From NCBI RefSeq assembly GCF_020400605.1, contig NZ_JAINRD010000014.1:150809-214808 (forward strand): a stretch of 64,000 nt of DNA, given 5' to 3'. This DNA is from Streptomyces aculeolatus. GTDB taxonomy: Bacteria; Actinomycetota; Actinomycetes; Streptomycetales; Streptomycetaceae. The translations under genes and the position numbers were made by a program. This document shows positions 19,321 to 28,472 of the stretch, piece after piece (within the stretch, counting starts at the first letter, position 1; each line of letters starts with the position of its first letter). The notes under the pieces were generated by a model, which saw only the letters and a list, made by a program, of their open reading frames with translations, made no database searches and was not told where the DNA came from.

Positions 19321-21375
19321 TCAGCGGCGCAGCGCGCGGCGGGCCGCCGCGACCTGGGCCAGCACCTGTTCCAGCACCCGGCTGCCCATCGGCGCGCGGG
19401 CCGGCTCGTACGTCCAGGCGTGGCCGATCCAGGGGTCGGCCAGGTGGTCGTCCGGGGTGGGCGTGAGCCTGAGCATGCCGCGCCAGAACGGGTCCAGCAG
19501 CGGGCCGTAGCCCTTCGCGTCCTCGCGGTCGGCGACCACCAGCAGGTGCACACCGACGGACGGGCCCTCGTCCGCGAGGTAGCGCAGCTGGTTGATGGCG
19601 CGGTCGTCGAAGCCGTGCGGGAAGTCGTTGACCACGAGGAGCTGCTGCGCCGGATCCAGGTCCGGCGGCAGCGCGTCGGCCGCGCCGCTGCGCAGCGCCA
19701 TCTGCACCAGGTCGATGCGCTGGGTCAGCCGGGTGAGGGTGTCGGTGACGCCTGCCGCGCCCTTCGGCGGCGGCTCGGCGAGGACGCCGGAGTGGAGCAG
19801 CGGGGTGAGCGCCGGGGTGGCGGTGCCGCCCGGGTCGATGAAGTGGACGTTGAACTCGCCCGCCGGGTGCACCGACATCAGCCGCGCGGCGTGCGCCACG
19901 GCGGTGTCGAGCGCCAGCGCGCGCCGCTCCGCGGCGTCCGGGAAGCCGCGCTCCGGGTCGCCTTCGAGCGCTCCCGGGCCGAGGGAGGACGTACCGCTGT
20001 CCACCCACAGGCCGCGCTCCAGCGGCAGCCGTACGAGCAGCGGAACGCGCAGCTCCGTGTGCTCGGGGAGGTGGAGGTCGCCGAGGCGCAGGGCCATCGG
20101 GGACTCACCCGGCACCTCGTACTCGTGCCACACGGGGCTCGCCCAGGAGGCGAACGCCGGCGGCAGCGCGGGCTCGACGACGCCGGCCTCGGCGACGAGC
20201 TGCCCGAGGTCGCGGTCGAGGACCTCGCGGGCCCGGTCGACCAGGGTCGAGTGGCGGGCGAGCACCTCGGCGCGCGCGGAGTCGGCGATGGAGCCCATCC
20301 GGGCGCGCGGGTCGGCCAGCAGCTGGTCGAGTTCGCGGTCCATCCGGGAGTCGGCGAAGTCGACGGCGCTGCGGTACGCGGCGACCGTGCGGGCCAGGTC
20401 CTCGAACATGCCCCAGACCTGGTTGTACAGCCGCTCCTCCATGCTCCAGCCGGGGGCGTCGCCCGCGACCGGCTCCGGCGGGCCGGACTTGGCGCGGTCG
20501 CCCTGCGGCGGGACGCCGCCCGCGGCGGCACCCGCCCCGGCCGGTGCGCCCGCACGGGCTCCCGCGCCGGTGCCGGCCCCCACGTCCGGGGGCGGCGGCG
20601 CGGCGGCGGACGCGGGGGCGCGCGGCGTACCGGACGTGCCCGGTCCGCTGCCCGGGGCGCCCGATGCCCCGGCGGCACCCGCGGCCGCGGCGCGGCGCGG
20701 GTGGCGGTAGTCGACGGGCCCGGCCTGCGCCTGCCGCTCCTCGGCCGCCGGCTGCGGACGCCGGGCGCCCGCTCCCGCCGGCTGGCCGGCGGTCGGCGGC
20801 GGCGCCGGGGCGACGGCGCGGGCGAGCCCCTCGGCCACGGCCCGTTCGATGTCCGCGGCGAGCTGCTGTGCCTCCGGCAGGCCCTGGTCCGCGAGCATGG
20901 CGGCGAGCCCGCCCGCGTACCCCTGGCCCACGGCCCGGATCTTCCACGCATCGCCCCGCCGGTACAGCTCCACGGCGGTGACCGCCGACTCGCTGTCCAG
21001 GCCGGTGATGACGAACCGCGCGATCGCCGTGCCGTCGAGGCCCGTGACCGCCACCGACGGCGGCTCGATGGCGCCGAAGCTCCGCGGCCCCGGCACGCCC
21101 GCGGGCAGCGCCAGCAGTACGTGTACGCGCTCCACGTCCGGCGGGACCGCGTCCAGGTCTACCGCCAGCCGGTGCTCCGCCGCGGCCTGGGCGGGCACTT
21201 CGAGGCCCGGCAGCTGCGGCGCACCGGGGTGCGCGATCCGGCCCGGGTCGCTGACCCTGCCGTCCTCTCCCCCCAGCGTGGCGCCCGGCGTCACCGGGCT
21301 CCCCGCCGAAATCCTGATCTCCACCCGGGTCTGCGGCAGCAGATGGTTCTGCCCGCGGACCAACTCGGCCGTCAT
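19321..21375 (-). CDS. Large TerD-domain protein with C-terminal FtsK-like degenerate ATPase
   Basis: 684-residue fusion. Residues ~1-185 form a TerD-like beta domain (QTRVEIRISAG..., VHVLLALP, GLDSESAVTAVELYRRGDAWKIRAVGQGYAGGL). A Pro/Ala/Gly-rich linker (about 190-320) follows. The remaining ~360 residues resemble an FtsK/SpoIIIE-type ATPase. The segment where Walker A would lie reads RLPLERGLWVDSG, without GKS/T. A Walker-B-like strand QQLLVVNDFPHGFD and a late sensor-like strand VHLLVVADRED remain. The ATG has GGAGGG four bases upstream. It lies 72 bases after terD on the same strand and ends at a strong terminator. A scaffold role in stress signalling is plausible but unproven. Confidence 0.75.
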   Translation of the reverse strand: MTAELVRGQNHLLPQTRVEIRISAGSPVTPGATLGGEDGRVSDPGRIAHPGAPQLPGLEVPAQAAAEHRLAVDLDAVPPDVERVHVLLALPAGVPGPRSFGAIEPPSVAVTGLDGTAIARFVITGLDSESAVTAVELYRRGDAWKIRAVGQGYAGGLAAMLADQGLPEAQQLAADIERAVAEGLARAVAPAPPPTAGQPAGAGARRPQPAAEERQAQAGPVDYRHPRRAAAAGAAGASGAPGSGPGTSGTPRAPASAAAPPPPDVGAGTGAGARAGAPAGAGAAAGGVPPQGDRAKSGPPEPVAGDAPGWSMEERLYNQVWGMFEDLARTVAAYRSAVDFADSRMDRELDQLLADPRARMGSIADSARAEVLARHSTLVDRAREVLDRDLGQLVAEAGVVEPALPPAFASWASPVWHEYEVPGESPMALRLGDLHLPEHTELRVPLLVRLPLERGLWVDSGTSSLGPGALEGDPERGFPDAAERRALALDTAVAHAARLMSVHPAGEFNVHFIDPGGTATPALTPLLHSGVLAEPPPKGAAGVTDTLTRLTQRIDLVQMALRSGAADALPPDLDPAQQLLVVNDFPHGFDDRAINQLRYLADEGPSVGVHLLVVADREDAKGYGPLLDPFWRGMLRLTPTPDDHLADPWIGHAWTYEPARAPMGSRVLEQVLAQVAAARRALRR

Positions 21376-21447
21376 GCGGCCCTCCCCTGCACTCGCTGCG
21401 GCCGTCGACGTCGCGTCATGCCTCGGAAACCGGTCGTCCCGTCGCCC

Positions 21448-22026
21448 CTAGAGAAGCGGCTGGATCGACGGCATCAGGTCCTGGAAGGTACGGCCGTTGG
21501 CCGGCGAACCCAGGGCGGTCATGCCCCAGCCGGACCCGGTGCGGTGCACCTTCGCCATGATCTGGGCGGTGTACGTGCCGCCGCCGGTGAGCGTGTAGCG
21601 CGCCAGCTCCTGGCCGTTGCTCTCGTCCACGAGCCGGCAGAAGGCGTTCTGCACCTCTTCGAAGGTCTGGCCGGTGAAGGAGTTCACCGTGAAGACGACC
21701 TGGTCGATGTGCACCGGCACGCGCTGCAGGTCCACCAGGATCGACTCGTCGTCGCCGCCCTGGCCGGCGCCGCCGACGAGGTTGTCGCCGGTGTGCCGCA
21801 CCGAGCCGTCGTCGCTGACGAGGTGGCGGAAGAAGACCACGTCGACGGGCTCCTTGTCGGCGAAGAGCACGGCGGAGGCGTCGAGGTCGATCTCGCGCGT
21901 GCGCTTCCCGAAGAGACCGCGCCGTTCGGCGGCCTGCCAGCCCAGCCCCATGCGGACCGAGCTGAGGGTGCCGCCATCGGACTTCTGCAGGCTGATGGCC
22001 TGACCCTTGGACAAGTTGATCGACAC
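21448..22026 (-). CDS. terD: TerD family protein
   Basis: Canonical stand-alone TerD of 192 residues, opening VSINLSKGQAISLQKSDGG. The Ca2+-binding acidic strands are DLDASAVLFAD and GDNLVGGAGQGGDDESILVDL. In the family these are calcium-binding beta-sandwich proteins linked to tellurite resistance and, in Streptomyces, to development and calcium homeostasis. The GTG start at 22026 has GGAGGGG nine bases upstream and yields the normal family length. First gene of the two-gene TerD unit; the large TerD fusion follows. Confidence 0.94.
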   Translation of the reverse strand: MSINLSKGQAISLQKSDGGTLSSVRMGLGWQAAERRGLFGKRTREIDLDASAVLFADKEPVDVVFFRHLVSDDGSVRHTGDNLVGGAGQGGDDESILVDLQRVPVHIDQVVFTVNSFTGQTFEEVQNAFCRLVDESNGQELARYTLTGGGTYTAQIMAKVHRTGSGWGMTALGSPANGRTFQDLMPSIQPLL

Positions 22027-22219
22027 GCTTACGTTCCCCTCCTGCTTCGAACGCGCCATGACCGGCGCGCTGCCACGCACATTACGCAGGACAGCGGCCC
22101 TGTGCTCCCCCCGGAGGAGGATTTGTGGCGCTCCTGCTACACAGCACCGGTTGTGCGGTCCCGGACGGCCACGCTCCGCGTACGCCCGGGGGCGCTTCCA
22201 CGCCCCGCACAACCCGGCC

Positions 22220-24349
22220 CTACGACAACCCGGCCTCCTTCATCTGCCGCAGCTCCTTCTTCATCTCCGCCACCTCGTCCCGCAGCCGGGCCGCCACCTC
22301 GAACTGGAGGTCCGCGGCGGCGGACCGCATCCGGGCGGTCATGTCCTCGATCTGCGCGGCGAGGTCGGCGGCGGGCGTCTCCGTCGGTGCCGCGGCGGCC
22401 TCGGCGCGGCGGCCGGCGGGCTTCGTCTTCTGCCGCAGCTCCGGCACCGGCGCCTTCGCCGGGAGGTCGGGCTTCGCGGACCGGTAGCCCGAGCCGAGGA
22501 GCGCCTCGGTGTCGACCTCCTCGCGGACGATCTGCGCGACGATGTCGTTGATCTTCTTGCGCAGCGGCTGCGGGTCGATGCCGTGTTCCTCGTTGTACGC
22601 GACCTGCTTGGCGCGGCGGCGGTTCGTCTCGTCGATCGCCTTCTCCATGCCCGGCGTGATCTTGTCCGCGTACATGTGCACCTCGCCGGAGACGTTGCGC
22701 GCGGCGCGGCCGATGGTCTGGATGAGCGACGTGCCGGAGCGCAGGAAGCCCTCCTTGTCGGCGTCGAGGATGGCGACGAGGGAGACCTCGGGCAGGTCCA
22801 GGCCCTCACGCAGCAGGTTGATGCCCACCAGGACGTCGTACTCCCCGGCGCGCAGCTCGCGCAGCAGCTCGACGCGGCGCAGCGTGTCGACGTCGCTGTG
22901 CAGATAGCGCACCTGGATGCCCAGCTCCAGGAAGTAGTCCGTGAGGTCCTCGGCCATCTTCTTCGTCAGCGTGGTGACGAGGACGCGCTCGTCCCTCTCC
23001 GCGCGCGTGCGGATCTCGTGCACCAGGTCGTCGATCTGGCCCTCGGTCGGCTTGACGACGACCTCGGGGTCGACGAGCCCGGTGGGCCGGATGATCTGCT
23101 CCACGACGCCGTCGCCGCGGGACAGCTCGTACGGCCCGGGAGTGGCGGAGAGGTAGACGGTCTGGCCGATGCGCTCCAGGAACTCCTCCCACTTCAGCGG
23201 GCGGTTGTCGAGCGCGGAGGGCAGTCGGAAGCCGTGGTCGACGAGGGTGCGCTTGCGGGAGGCGTCGCCCTCGTACATGGCGCCGACCTGCGGGACGGTG
23301 ACGTGCGACTCGTCGATGACGAGGAGGAAGTCCTCCGGGAAGTAGTCCAGCAGGGTGTGCGGCGGGGAGCCGGTCTCGCGGCCGTCCATGTGCAGCGAGT
23401 AGTTCTCGACGCCGGAGCAGGTGCCGATCTGCTGGAGCATCTCCAGGTCGTACGTCGTGCGCATGCGCAGCCGCTGCGCCTCCAGCAGCTTGCCCTGCTT
23501 CTCCAGCGCGCCCAGCTGCGTGCCCAGCTCGGTCTCGATGCCGGCGACGGCCTTGGCCATCCGCTCGGGGCCGGCGATGTAGTGCGAGGCGGGGAAGACG
23601 TACAGCGCGTCGTCCTCGCTCATGACCTCGCCGGTCAGCGGGTGGAGCGTGGACAGGGCCTCGATCTCGTCACCGAACATCTCGATGCGGACGGCCAGTT
23701 CCTCGTAGACCGGGAAGATCTCGACGGTGTCGCCGCGCACCCGGAACGTACCGCGCGTGAACGCCTGGTCGTTGCGGCTGTACTGGATGTCGACGAAGCG
23801 GCGCAGCAGCTGGTCCCGGTCGATCTCCTCGCCGACCTTCAGCGGCACCATCCGGTCGACGTACTCCTGCGGCGTGCCCAGGCCGTAGATGCAGGAGACG
23901 GAGGCGACCACGATGACGTCGCGCCGGGTGAGCAGCGAGTTCGTCGCGGAGTGGCGCAGGCGCTCCACCTCCTCGTTGATCGAGGAGTCCTTCTCGATGT
24001 ACGTGTCCGTCTGAGGGACGTACGCCTCGGGCTGGTAATAGTCGTAGTACGAGACGAAATACTCCACCGCGTTGTTCGGCAGGAGCTCGCGGAACTCGTT
24101 CGCCAACTGGGCGGCCAGCGTCTTGTTGGGCGCGAGGACCAGCGTGGGGCGCTGCAGGCGCTCGACCATCCAGGCCGTCGTCGCCGACTTGCCCGTGCCG
24201 GTCGCGCCGAGCAGCACGACGTCCCGCTCGCCTGCCCTGATCCGCCGCTCCAGCTCGTCGATGGCGGCGGGCTGGTCGCCGTTCGGCTGATACGGGCTGA
24301 CTACCTCGAAGGGCGCCATGGTGCGTTCGATGTCTGTGACGGGCCGCAT
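22220..24349 (-). CDS. uvrB: Excinuclease ABC subunit B
   Basis: UvrB is the damage-verifying helicase that hands DNA from UvrA to UvrC. Of 709 residues, Walker A is GATGTGKSATT, and the Tyr-rich beta-hairpin that probes strands is YYDYYQPEAYVPQ. The helicase motifs include VIDESH (DEAD-box variant), SATPGPYELS, TKKMAEDL and QTIGRAARN. The C-terminal UVR helix pair (LAAQIEDMTARMRSAAADLQFEVAARLRDE) binds UvrC. The ATG at 24349 gives MRPVTDIERTMAPFEVVSPYQPNGDQP, the standard actinobacterial N-terminus, with only a G-rich weak ribosome site. It is divergent from the phosphodiesterase gene. Confidence 0.97.
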   Translation of the reverse strand: MRPVTDIERTMAPFEVVSPYQPNGDQPAAIDELERRIRAGERDVVLLGATGTGKSATTAWMVERLQRPTLVLAPNKTLAAQLANEFRELLPNNAVEYFVSYYDYYQPEAYVPQTDTYIEKDSSINEEVERLRHSATNSLLTRRDVIVVASVSCIYGLGTPQEYVDRMVPLKVGEEIDRDQLLRRFVDIQYSRNDQAFTRGTFRVRGDTVEIFPVYEELAVRIEMFGDEIEALSTLHPLTGEVMSEDDALYVFPASHYIAGPERMAKAVAGIETELGTQLGALEKQGKLLEAQRLRMRTTYDLEMLQQIGTCSGVENYSLHMDGRETGSPPHTLLDYFPEDFLLVIDESHVTVPQVGAMYEGDASRKRTLVDHGFRLPSALDNRPLKWEEFLERIGQTVYLSATPGPYELSRGDGVVEQIIRPTGLVDPEVVVKPTEGQIDDLVHEIRTRAERDERVLVTTLTKKMAEDLTDYFLELGIQVRYLHSDVDTLRRVELLRELRAGEYDVLVGINLLREGLDLPEVSLVAILDADKEGFLRSGTSLIQTIGRAARNVSGEVHMYADKITPGMEKAIDETNRRRAKQVAYNEEHGIDPQPLRKKINDIVAQIVREEVDTEALLGSGYRSAKPDLPAKAPVPELRQKTKPAGRRAEAAAAPTETPAADLAAQIEDMTARMRSAAADLQFEVAARLRDEVAEMKKELRQMKEAGLS

Positions 24350-24648
24350 GCCCCCACCGTACGACCCGCCACTGACAACGCGCCGCGGACCGCCCCGGCG
24401 CTCTCGCCGACCTGGCCCAATACCGAATGTAGGGCTCAGCCGACCAGATGATTTCCAGCCAGTTCCGCGGGGCCCAAATCGGCATAGCAAGCGCTTCCCC
24501 AAGCCTGTCACCTGCACCGACCGATATCGGCCCGCGTTCACCGCGCCGATATCGGCGTTCAATCTCTGGCCATCCGCGGCCTCGTACTCTGTCGCCTGCC
24601 ACTGGGACCCTGCGGCGACAAGTGATCACCTCTAGTCGAGGAGACTGC
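24350..24648. promoter_or_regulatory. uvrB / glpQ2-like divergent control region with twin palindromes
   Basis: The 299-base divergent spacer holds two identical perfect palindromes, CCGATATCGG, at 24521-24530 and 24546-24555, 25 bases centre to centre. Interleaved are two GTTCA motifs (24536-24540 and 24557-24561), 21 bases apart. GTTCA is the core of the 11-bp direct repeats bound by PhoP in Streptomyces, and glycerophosphodiesterase genes are known PhoP targets in S. coelicolor. The middle unit does not match a PHO box, so assignment is tentative. Confidence 0.4.
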
Positions 24649-25584
24649 ATGCCCTCCCGCACGCTTACGCGCGCGTCCGGCGCTCTGACGGCGCTGGCCG
24701 GCCTCGTGCTCACCGCGGCCGCCACCTCCGCCACCGCGACCGCTGCCGAGCCCGCAGCCGACTCCACCTCCGCCACCACCGCCGCACCGATCGTGACCGT
24801 CGCGCACCGCGGCGCCTCCGCGTACGCCCCCGAGAACACCCTCGCGGCCATCGACACGGCCCGCGAGATGGGGATCGACTGGGTCGAGAACGACGTGCAG
24901 CGCAGCAAGGACGGCGAGCTGGTCATCATGCACGACGACACGCTCACCCGGACCACGAACGTGGAGGAGGTCTTCCCCGACCGCGCCCCCTGGAAGGTCT
25001 CCGACTTCACCTGGAAGGAGATCCGCACGCTCGACGCCGGCATCTGGAAGGGCGAGGAGTGGGCCGGCGCACGGGTGCCGACCCTCGACCAGTACATGGA
25101 GCGGGTCACGCAGAACCGCCAGAAGCTGGTGCTGGAGATCAAGAAGCCGGAGCTGTACCCGGGGATCGAGGCGGAGATCCTCACCGAGCTGCGCAAGAGC
25201 GGCTGGCTGAGCCGCGCGGCCGTGAAGAACAAGCTGGTCGTGCAGAGCTTCGGCGCGGACTCCATCAAGACCGTGCACGAGCTGCGGCCGGACGTGAAGA
25301 CCGGCTTCCTCGGCACCCCCGCGGTGGCCGCCTTGCCCGAGTACGCCGCCTTCTCGGACCAGATCAACTCCAACCACGGCACCATGTCGGCCGAGTACTA
25401 CGCGGCCGTGCACGCCCTGGAAGGGCCGCACGGCAAGCAGCTGGAGAGCTACACGTGGACGGTCGACGACCCGGCGCGGGCCGTCGAGCTGGCCGAGTGG
25501 GGTGCGGACGGCATCATCACCAACAAGCCGGACCTGATCTCCGAGGCGCTTGAGGAGGCGGGCTTCGGGGTCGCCGCCGAGTAG
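24649..25584 (+). CDS. Secreted glycerophosphodiester phosphodiesterase (GlpQ2-like)
   Basis: Exported 311-residue GDPD TIM-barrel enzyme that releases glycerol-3-phosphate from deacylated phospholipids or teichoic-type polymers. A signal peptide (about 1-30) is followed by HRGASAYAPENTLAAI, with catalytic His and Glu/Asn. VENDVQRSKDGELVIMHDDTLTRTTN carries the metal-binding Glu/Asp and second catalytic His. WTVDDPARAVELAEWGADGIITNKPD forms the final strands. The ATG has GAGGAG upstream. Its place after uvrB and before ogt matches glpQ2 (SCO1968) of S. coelicolor, a phosphate-regulated gene, by my recollection. Confidence 0.9.
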   Translation: MPSRTLTRASGALTALAGLVLTAAATSATATAAEPAADSTSATTAAPIVTVAHRGASAYAPENTLAAIDTAREMGIDWVENDVQRSKDGELVIMHDDTLTRTTNVEEVFPDRAPWKVSDFTWKEIRTLDAGIWKGEEWAGARVPTLDQYMERVTQNRQKLVLEIKKPELYPGIEAEILTELRKSGWLSRAAVKNKLVVQSFGADSIKTVHELRPDVKTGFLGTPAVAALPEYAAFSDQINSNHGTMSAEYYAAVHALEGPHGKQLESYTWTVDDPARAVELAEWGADGIITNKPDLISEALEEAGFGVAAE

Positions 25585-25594
25585 CGGCGGCCGC

Positions 25595-25617
25595 GGGCGG
25601 TCCGGTACGGGCCGCCC
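25595..25617. terminator. Bidirectional terminator (glpQ2-like / MHYT gene)
   Basis: GGGCGGTCCG (25595-25604) pairs with CGGGCCGCCC (25608-25617) with one T-G wobble and a GTA loop. It lies between two convergent stops. Confidence 0.6.
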
Positions 25618-25647
25618 GGTCCGCCGGGCCGCCGGCCGGCCTCGGTG

Positions 25648-26505
25648 TCAGACTCCACCCGGCCGGCCGCCGCCCCGCTCGAAGTACGACGCCGCTCCCG
25701 AGCCCGCGGGCTCGGGGGCGGCGGCGTCCCCGCCCGCGACGCCCCCGTCGCCCGCGGACACCCGCCACTCGTCCTCCAGCGGGTCCATGCCGACGAACAG
25801 CCCGACGAACACCAGGAGCAGCACGGGACCGATCAGGATCGGGGCCAGGATCTCCGCCGGGCTCTTGCCCTCCGCCGCCGCGTTGGTGGCGTGCGCCTGC
25901 ACCTCCAGCGCCGCCATCCCCGTGTAGTGCATACCGGAGACGGCCACGCCCATGATCAGCGCGGCGCCCACCGCGACGCCGAACCTCTTCACGGTCATCG
26001 CCAGCCACAGCGCGGCGGTGGCCGCCACCACGGCGATGAGCACGGACAGCGCCACGACCGTGCCGTCGTAGACGAGCCGTCCGCGGTCCATCTTCATGCC
26101 CGCCATGCCCAGGTAGTGCATGGCCGCGACACCGAGTCCGGTGACGACGCCGCCGGTGGTGAGGGCGAACGCGGTGCGGCCGAGGTAGCCGACGATGAAG
26201 ACGCCGATGCCGACGACGACGATCGCGACGCCGAGACTCGCGAGCGTGAGCGGCACGCTGTAGTTGATGTGGACGGAGTCGGCGGTGAAGCCCATCATCG
26301 CGATGAAGTGCATGGTGAAGATGCCCGTGCCGATGGCGACCGCGCCGAGCAGCAGCCAGCCCGACCGCCGCGCGGGCTCGACGGTCAGCGCGCGCATGGT
26401 GCAGCGCAGCCCCAGGGCACTGCCGACCGCGGCCATGATGAAGGCGGTGACGGGGGTGAGCAGGCCATACGTGAACCCGTCGACGGGCACGGGGGCAGCG
26501 AGCAC
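25648..26505 (-). CDS. MHYT-domain integral membrane sensor
   Basis: 285-residue polytopic protein with seven predicted helices. It has three MHYT-type motifs: TMHFIAMMGF, AMHYLGMAGM and GMHYTGMAAL. The conserved Met/His pairs lie near the outer membrane face and have been proposed to bind copper as gas (O2, CO or NO) sensors. The tail after the last helix is short and Gly-rich with no GGDEF, EAL or kinase domain, so output is unclear. GTG at 26505 has GGGAG seven bases upstream. Confidence 0.9.
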   Translation of the reverse strand: MLAAPVPVDGFTYGLLTPVTAFIMAAVGSALGLRCTMRALTVEPARRSGWLLLGAVAIGTGIFTMHFIAMMGFTADSVHINYSVPLTLASLGVAIVVVGIGVFIVGYLGRTAFALTTGGVVTGLGVAAMHYLGMAGMKMDRGRLVYDGTVVALSVLIAVVAATAALWLAMTVKRFGVAVGAALIMGVAVSGMHYTGMAALEVQAHATNAAAEGKSPAEILAPILIGPVLLLVFVGLFVGMDPLEDEWRVSAGDGGVAGGDAAAPEPAGSGAASYFERGGGRPGGV

Positions 26506-26730
26506 GGAGGGACTCCCGGGTCTACTGAGGTGTGTCTACAGCTGTGTCGACAGATGTACAGGGCAACCAGAAGGAATCGTAGGTCTGTGCGAGTCGCGGC
26601 CGAAATGGTTCCACCGCCCGCGGGGCAGCCGATACGCAATCGGTACGCGGCCGATTTGCCCCGTCGGACGCGAACCTGGGGCGGAGCACGGGCGGCGGTG
26701 ACTGTCAGTGCCGTGTCCTACGCTCGCAGC

Positions 26731-27273
26731 ATGAACGCCACCGATGCCCTCGCACCCCGGACGGCCCGCCGCGTGGTCGACTCGCCGATCGGCCCGCTGC
26801 TGCTCGCCGCCACGGACCGGGGTCTGGTCAAGGTCGGTTTCCACGCCGGGCCCGACGCCGCGGGCACGGGCGGTGCGGGCGCCGCGGGCCGGGACGAGCC
26901 GGCGGGCGCCGTGGGGCACATAGCGGTGGCCGAGGAGCAGTTGCGGGCGTATTTCGCGGGCGGGCTGAAGGAGTTCCGGCTGGAGCTGGACTGGTCGCTG
27001 TCCGACGGCTTCAACCGGCGGGTGCTGGAGGAGCTGGCCGCCCGGGTGCCGTTCGGCTCGGTGGTCAGCTATCAGTTCCTCGCCGACCGCGTCGGGGAGC
27101 CGGGCGCCGCGCAGGCGGTGGGCCGGGCCATGGGGTCGAACCCGTTGCCGATCGTCGTGCCCTGCCACCGCGTGATCGAGAGCGACGGCGGCCTGGGCGG
27201 CTTCGGCGGCGGGCTGGACACGAAGCGGAGCCTGCTGGCGCTGGAGGGCGTGCTGCCGGAGCCGCTGTTCTGA
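26731..27273 (+). CDS. ogt: Methylated-DNA--[protein]-cysteine S-methyltransferase
   Basis: 180-residue suicide alkyltransferase that repairs O6-alkylguanine. The acceptor Cys is residue 145 in VVPCHRVI, preceded by the helix-turn-helix segment VPFGSVVSYQFLADRVG and the Asn hinge MGSNPLP. The N-terminal half is the ribonuclease-like domain (VVDSPIGPLLLAATDRGLVKVGF), with a short Gly/Ala insertion. The ATG begins MNATDALAPR. Synteny next to the glpQ2-like gene matches S. coelicolor SCO1969. Confidence 0.93.
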   Translation: MNATDALAPRTARRVVDSPIGPLLLAATDRGLVKVGFHAGPDAAGTGGAGAAGRDEPAGAVGHIAVAEEQLRAYFAGGLKEFRLELDWSLSDGFNRRVLEELAARVPFGSVVSYQFLADRVGEPGAAQAVGRAMGSNPLPIVVPCHRVIESDGGLGGFGGGLDTKRSLLALEGVLPEPLF

Positions 27274-27276
27274 TGG

Positions 27277-27303
27277 TGCGAAGAGTGCGAAGAGCGCGAA
27301 GAG
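27277..27303 (+). repeat. Three-copy 9-bp direct repeat upstream of the DUF1697 gene
   Basis: TGCGAAGAG occurs at 27277-27285 and 27286-27294, and CGCGAAGAG at 27295-27303, directly before the ribosome-binding AAAGG of the next gene. The purine-rich tract could act as an unstructured translation enhancer, or it may be slippage. Confidence 0.8.
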
Positions 27304-27316
27304 AAAGGCGCCGGGC

Positions 27317-27859
27317 GTGAGCAAGCAGATCGCCCTGCTGCGCGGCATCAACGTCGGCGGCAAGAACAAGATCCCCATGGCACGGCTGCGCGAGGCGCTG
27401 ACCGGCCACGGCTTCCGGGGCGTCGCCACGTACGTCGCCAGCGGGAACGTCGTCTTCGACGACCCCGGCACGCCGCCGGCGGAGACCGCCGCGGCCGTCG
27501 AGGCGGTCGTGGAGCAGGAGTTCGGCCTGCGGATACCGGTCGTCGCGCGCACGCGGGACGAGATCGCGGCCGTCGTCGCCGGCAATCCGCTGCCGGAGGG
27601 CGCCGCGGAACCGGCCCGCTTCCTGGCCGTGTTCCTGTCCGGGCCGGCGCCGGACGACGCGTGGTTCCGTACCGTCGACCCCGCGTCCTACGCGCCCGAC
27701 CGGTTCGAGCTGGGCGACCGCGTCGTCTACGTCTGGTGCCCGGGCGGGCTCGGGCGGTCGAAGCTGGCCGGCGACTTCGCCGGCCGCAGGCTGGCGGTGA
27801 CGGCGACCGCCCGCAACTGGAACACCGTCCTCAAGCTGCTTCAGATGGCGGACGGTTGA
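27317..27859 (+). CDS. DUF1697 family protein
   Basis: 180-residue protein of DUF1697, recognised by IALLRGINVGGKNKIPMARLREAL at the N-terminus and ATYVASGNVVFD just after. The C-terminus ARNWNTVLKLLQMA is also typical. The family has a ferredoxin-like fold and no proven function. GTG at 27317 has AAAGG eight bases upstream. It follows ogt by 43 bases and is probably in the same transcript. It converges on the HAD-like gene with only ~30 bases between stops. Confidence 0.88.
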   Translation: MSKQIALLRGINVGGKNKIPMARLREALTGHGFRGVATYVASGNVVFDDPGTPPAETAAAVEAVVEQEFGLRIPVVARTRDEIAAVVAGNPLPEGAAEPARFLAVFLSGPAPDDAWFRTVDPASYAPDRFELGDRVVYVWCPGGLGRSKLAGDFAGRRLAVTATARNWNTVLKLLQMADG

Positions 27860-27890
27860 GGCCAGCCGCGGCGCCCGGGTGCCGGCGGGT

Positions 27891-28472
27891 TCATCCCGGC
27901 CGGCTCCGGCCCCGTTCCCGGGCCCATGCCTCCAGCGCCTCGAAGTCCTCCTCCACCAGCCCGCGCGCGGGGTCGATCCGCCGCAGCAGCGCCTCCCCCG
28001 CGTGGTGCTCGGAGATCCACGACGTGTCGGCAGACGTGATCTCGTCGTCGACCCAGGCGAACGTCCGGCCGGCGGTCCACGCGGCGACGTGGCGCGTCTT
28101 CCAGTACAGCCCGTCCGGGTCGTCGGCGGTGAACATCGACGGCCACTCGATGACCGGCAGCGGCGGCAGCCCCAGCACCCGGTCGCCGATGACGGTGTTG
28201 GCCTCGTGCATCCACGTGGTCGCCCACACCAGTTCGTACGGCAGCGACAGCAGCCGCTCCCCGTGCGCGGGGCGCAGCCACAGCCGGATGGGCCCGGCGG
28301 GCATGCCGGTGACCACGTACTCGCCGTAGCCGGGCGGCTGTCCGGGCGCGGCGTACGGGTTGAGGGGGCCGTCCACGTCGAGCAGGAGCAGCGGGCGGGC
28401 GGGGACGTCGGGAGCGTCGGAGGCGGGGGCCGGGGCGGCGTCAGGGTCGGCAGCGCGGTCAACGTCGTCCAT
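27891..28472 (-). CDS. HAD-superfamily-like hypothetical protein
   Basis: 193-residue cytosolic protein. RPLLLLDVDGPLNPYA near residue 30 looks like HAD motif I (DxDG), usually the phosphoaspartyl nucleophile and general acid. SADTSWISEHHAG near the C-terminus may be a late motif, and FAWVDDEIT resembles the HAD DD motif. I cannot place a substrate. GGAGG abuts the ATG directly, too close for normal use, so the message may be leaderless or start further in. Confidence 0.7.
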   Translation of the reverse strand: MDDVDRAADPDAAPAPASDAPDVPARPLLLLDVDGPLNPYAAPGQPPGYGEYVVTGMPAGPIRLWLRPAHGERLLSLPYELVWATTWMHEANTVIGDRVLGLPPLPVIEWPSMFTADDPDGLYWKTRHVAAWTAGRTFAWVDDEITSADTSWISEHHAGEALLRRIDPARGLVEEDFEALEAWARERGRSRPG

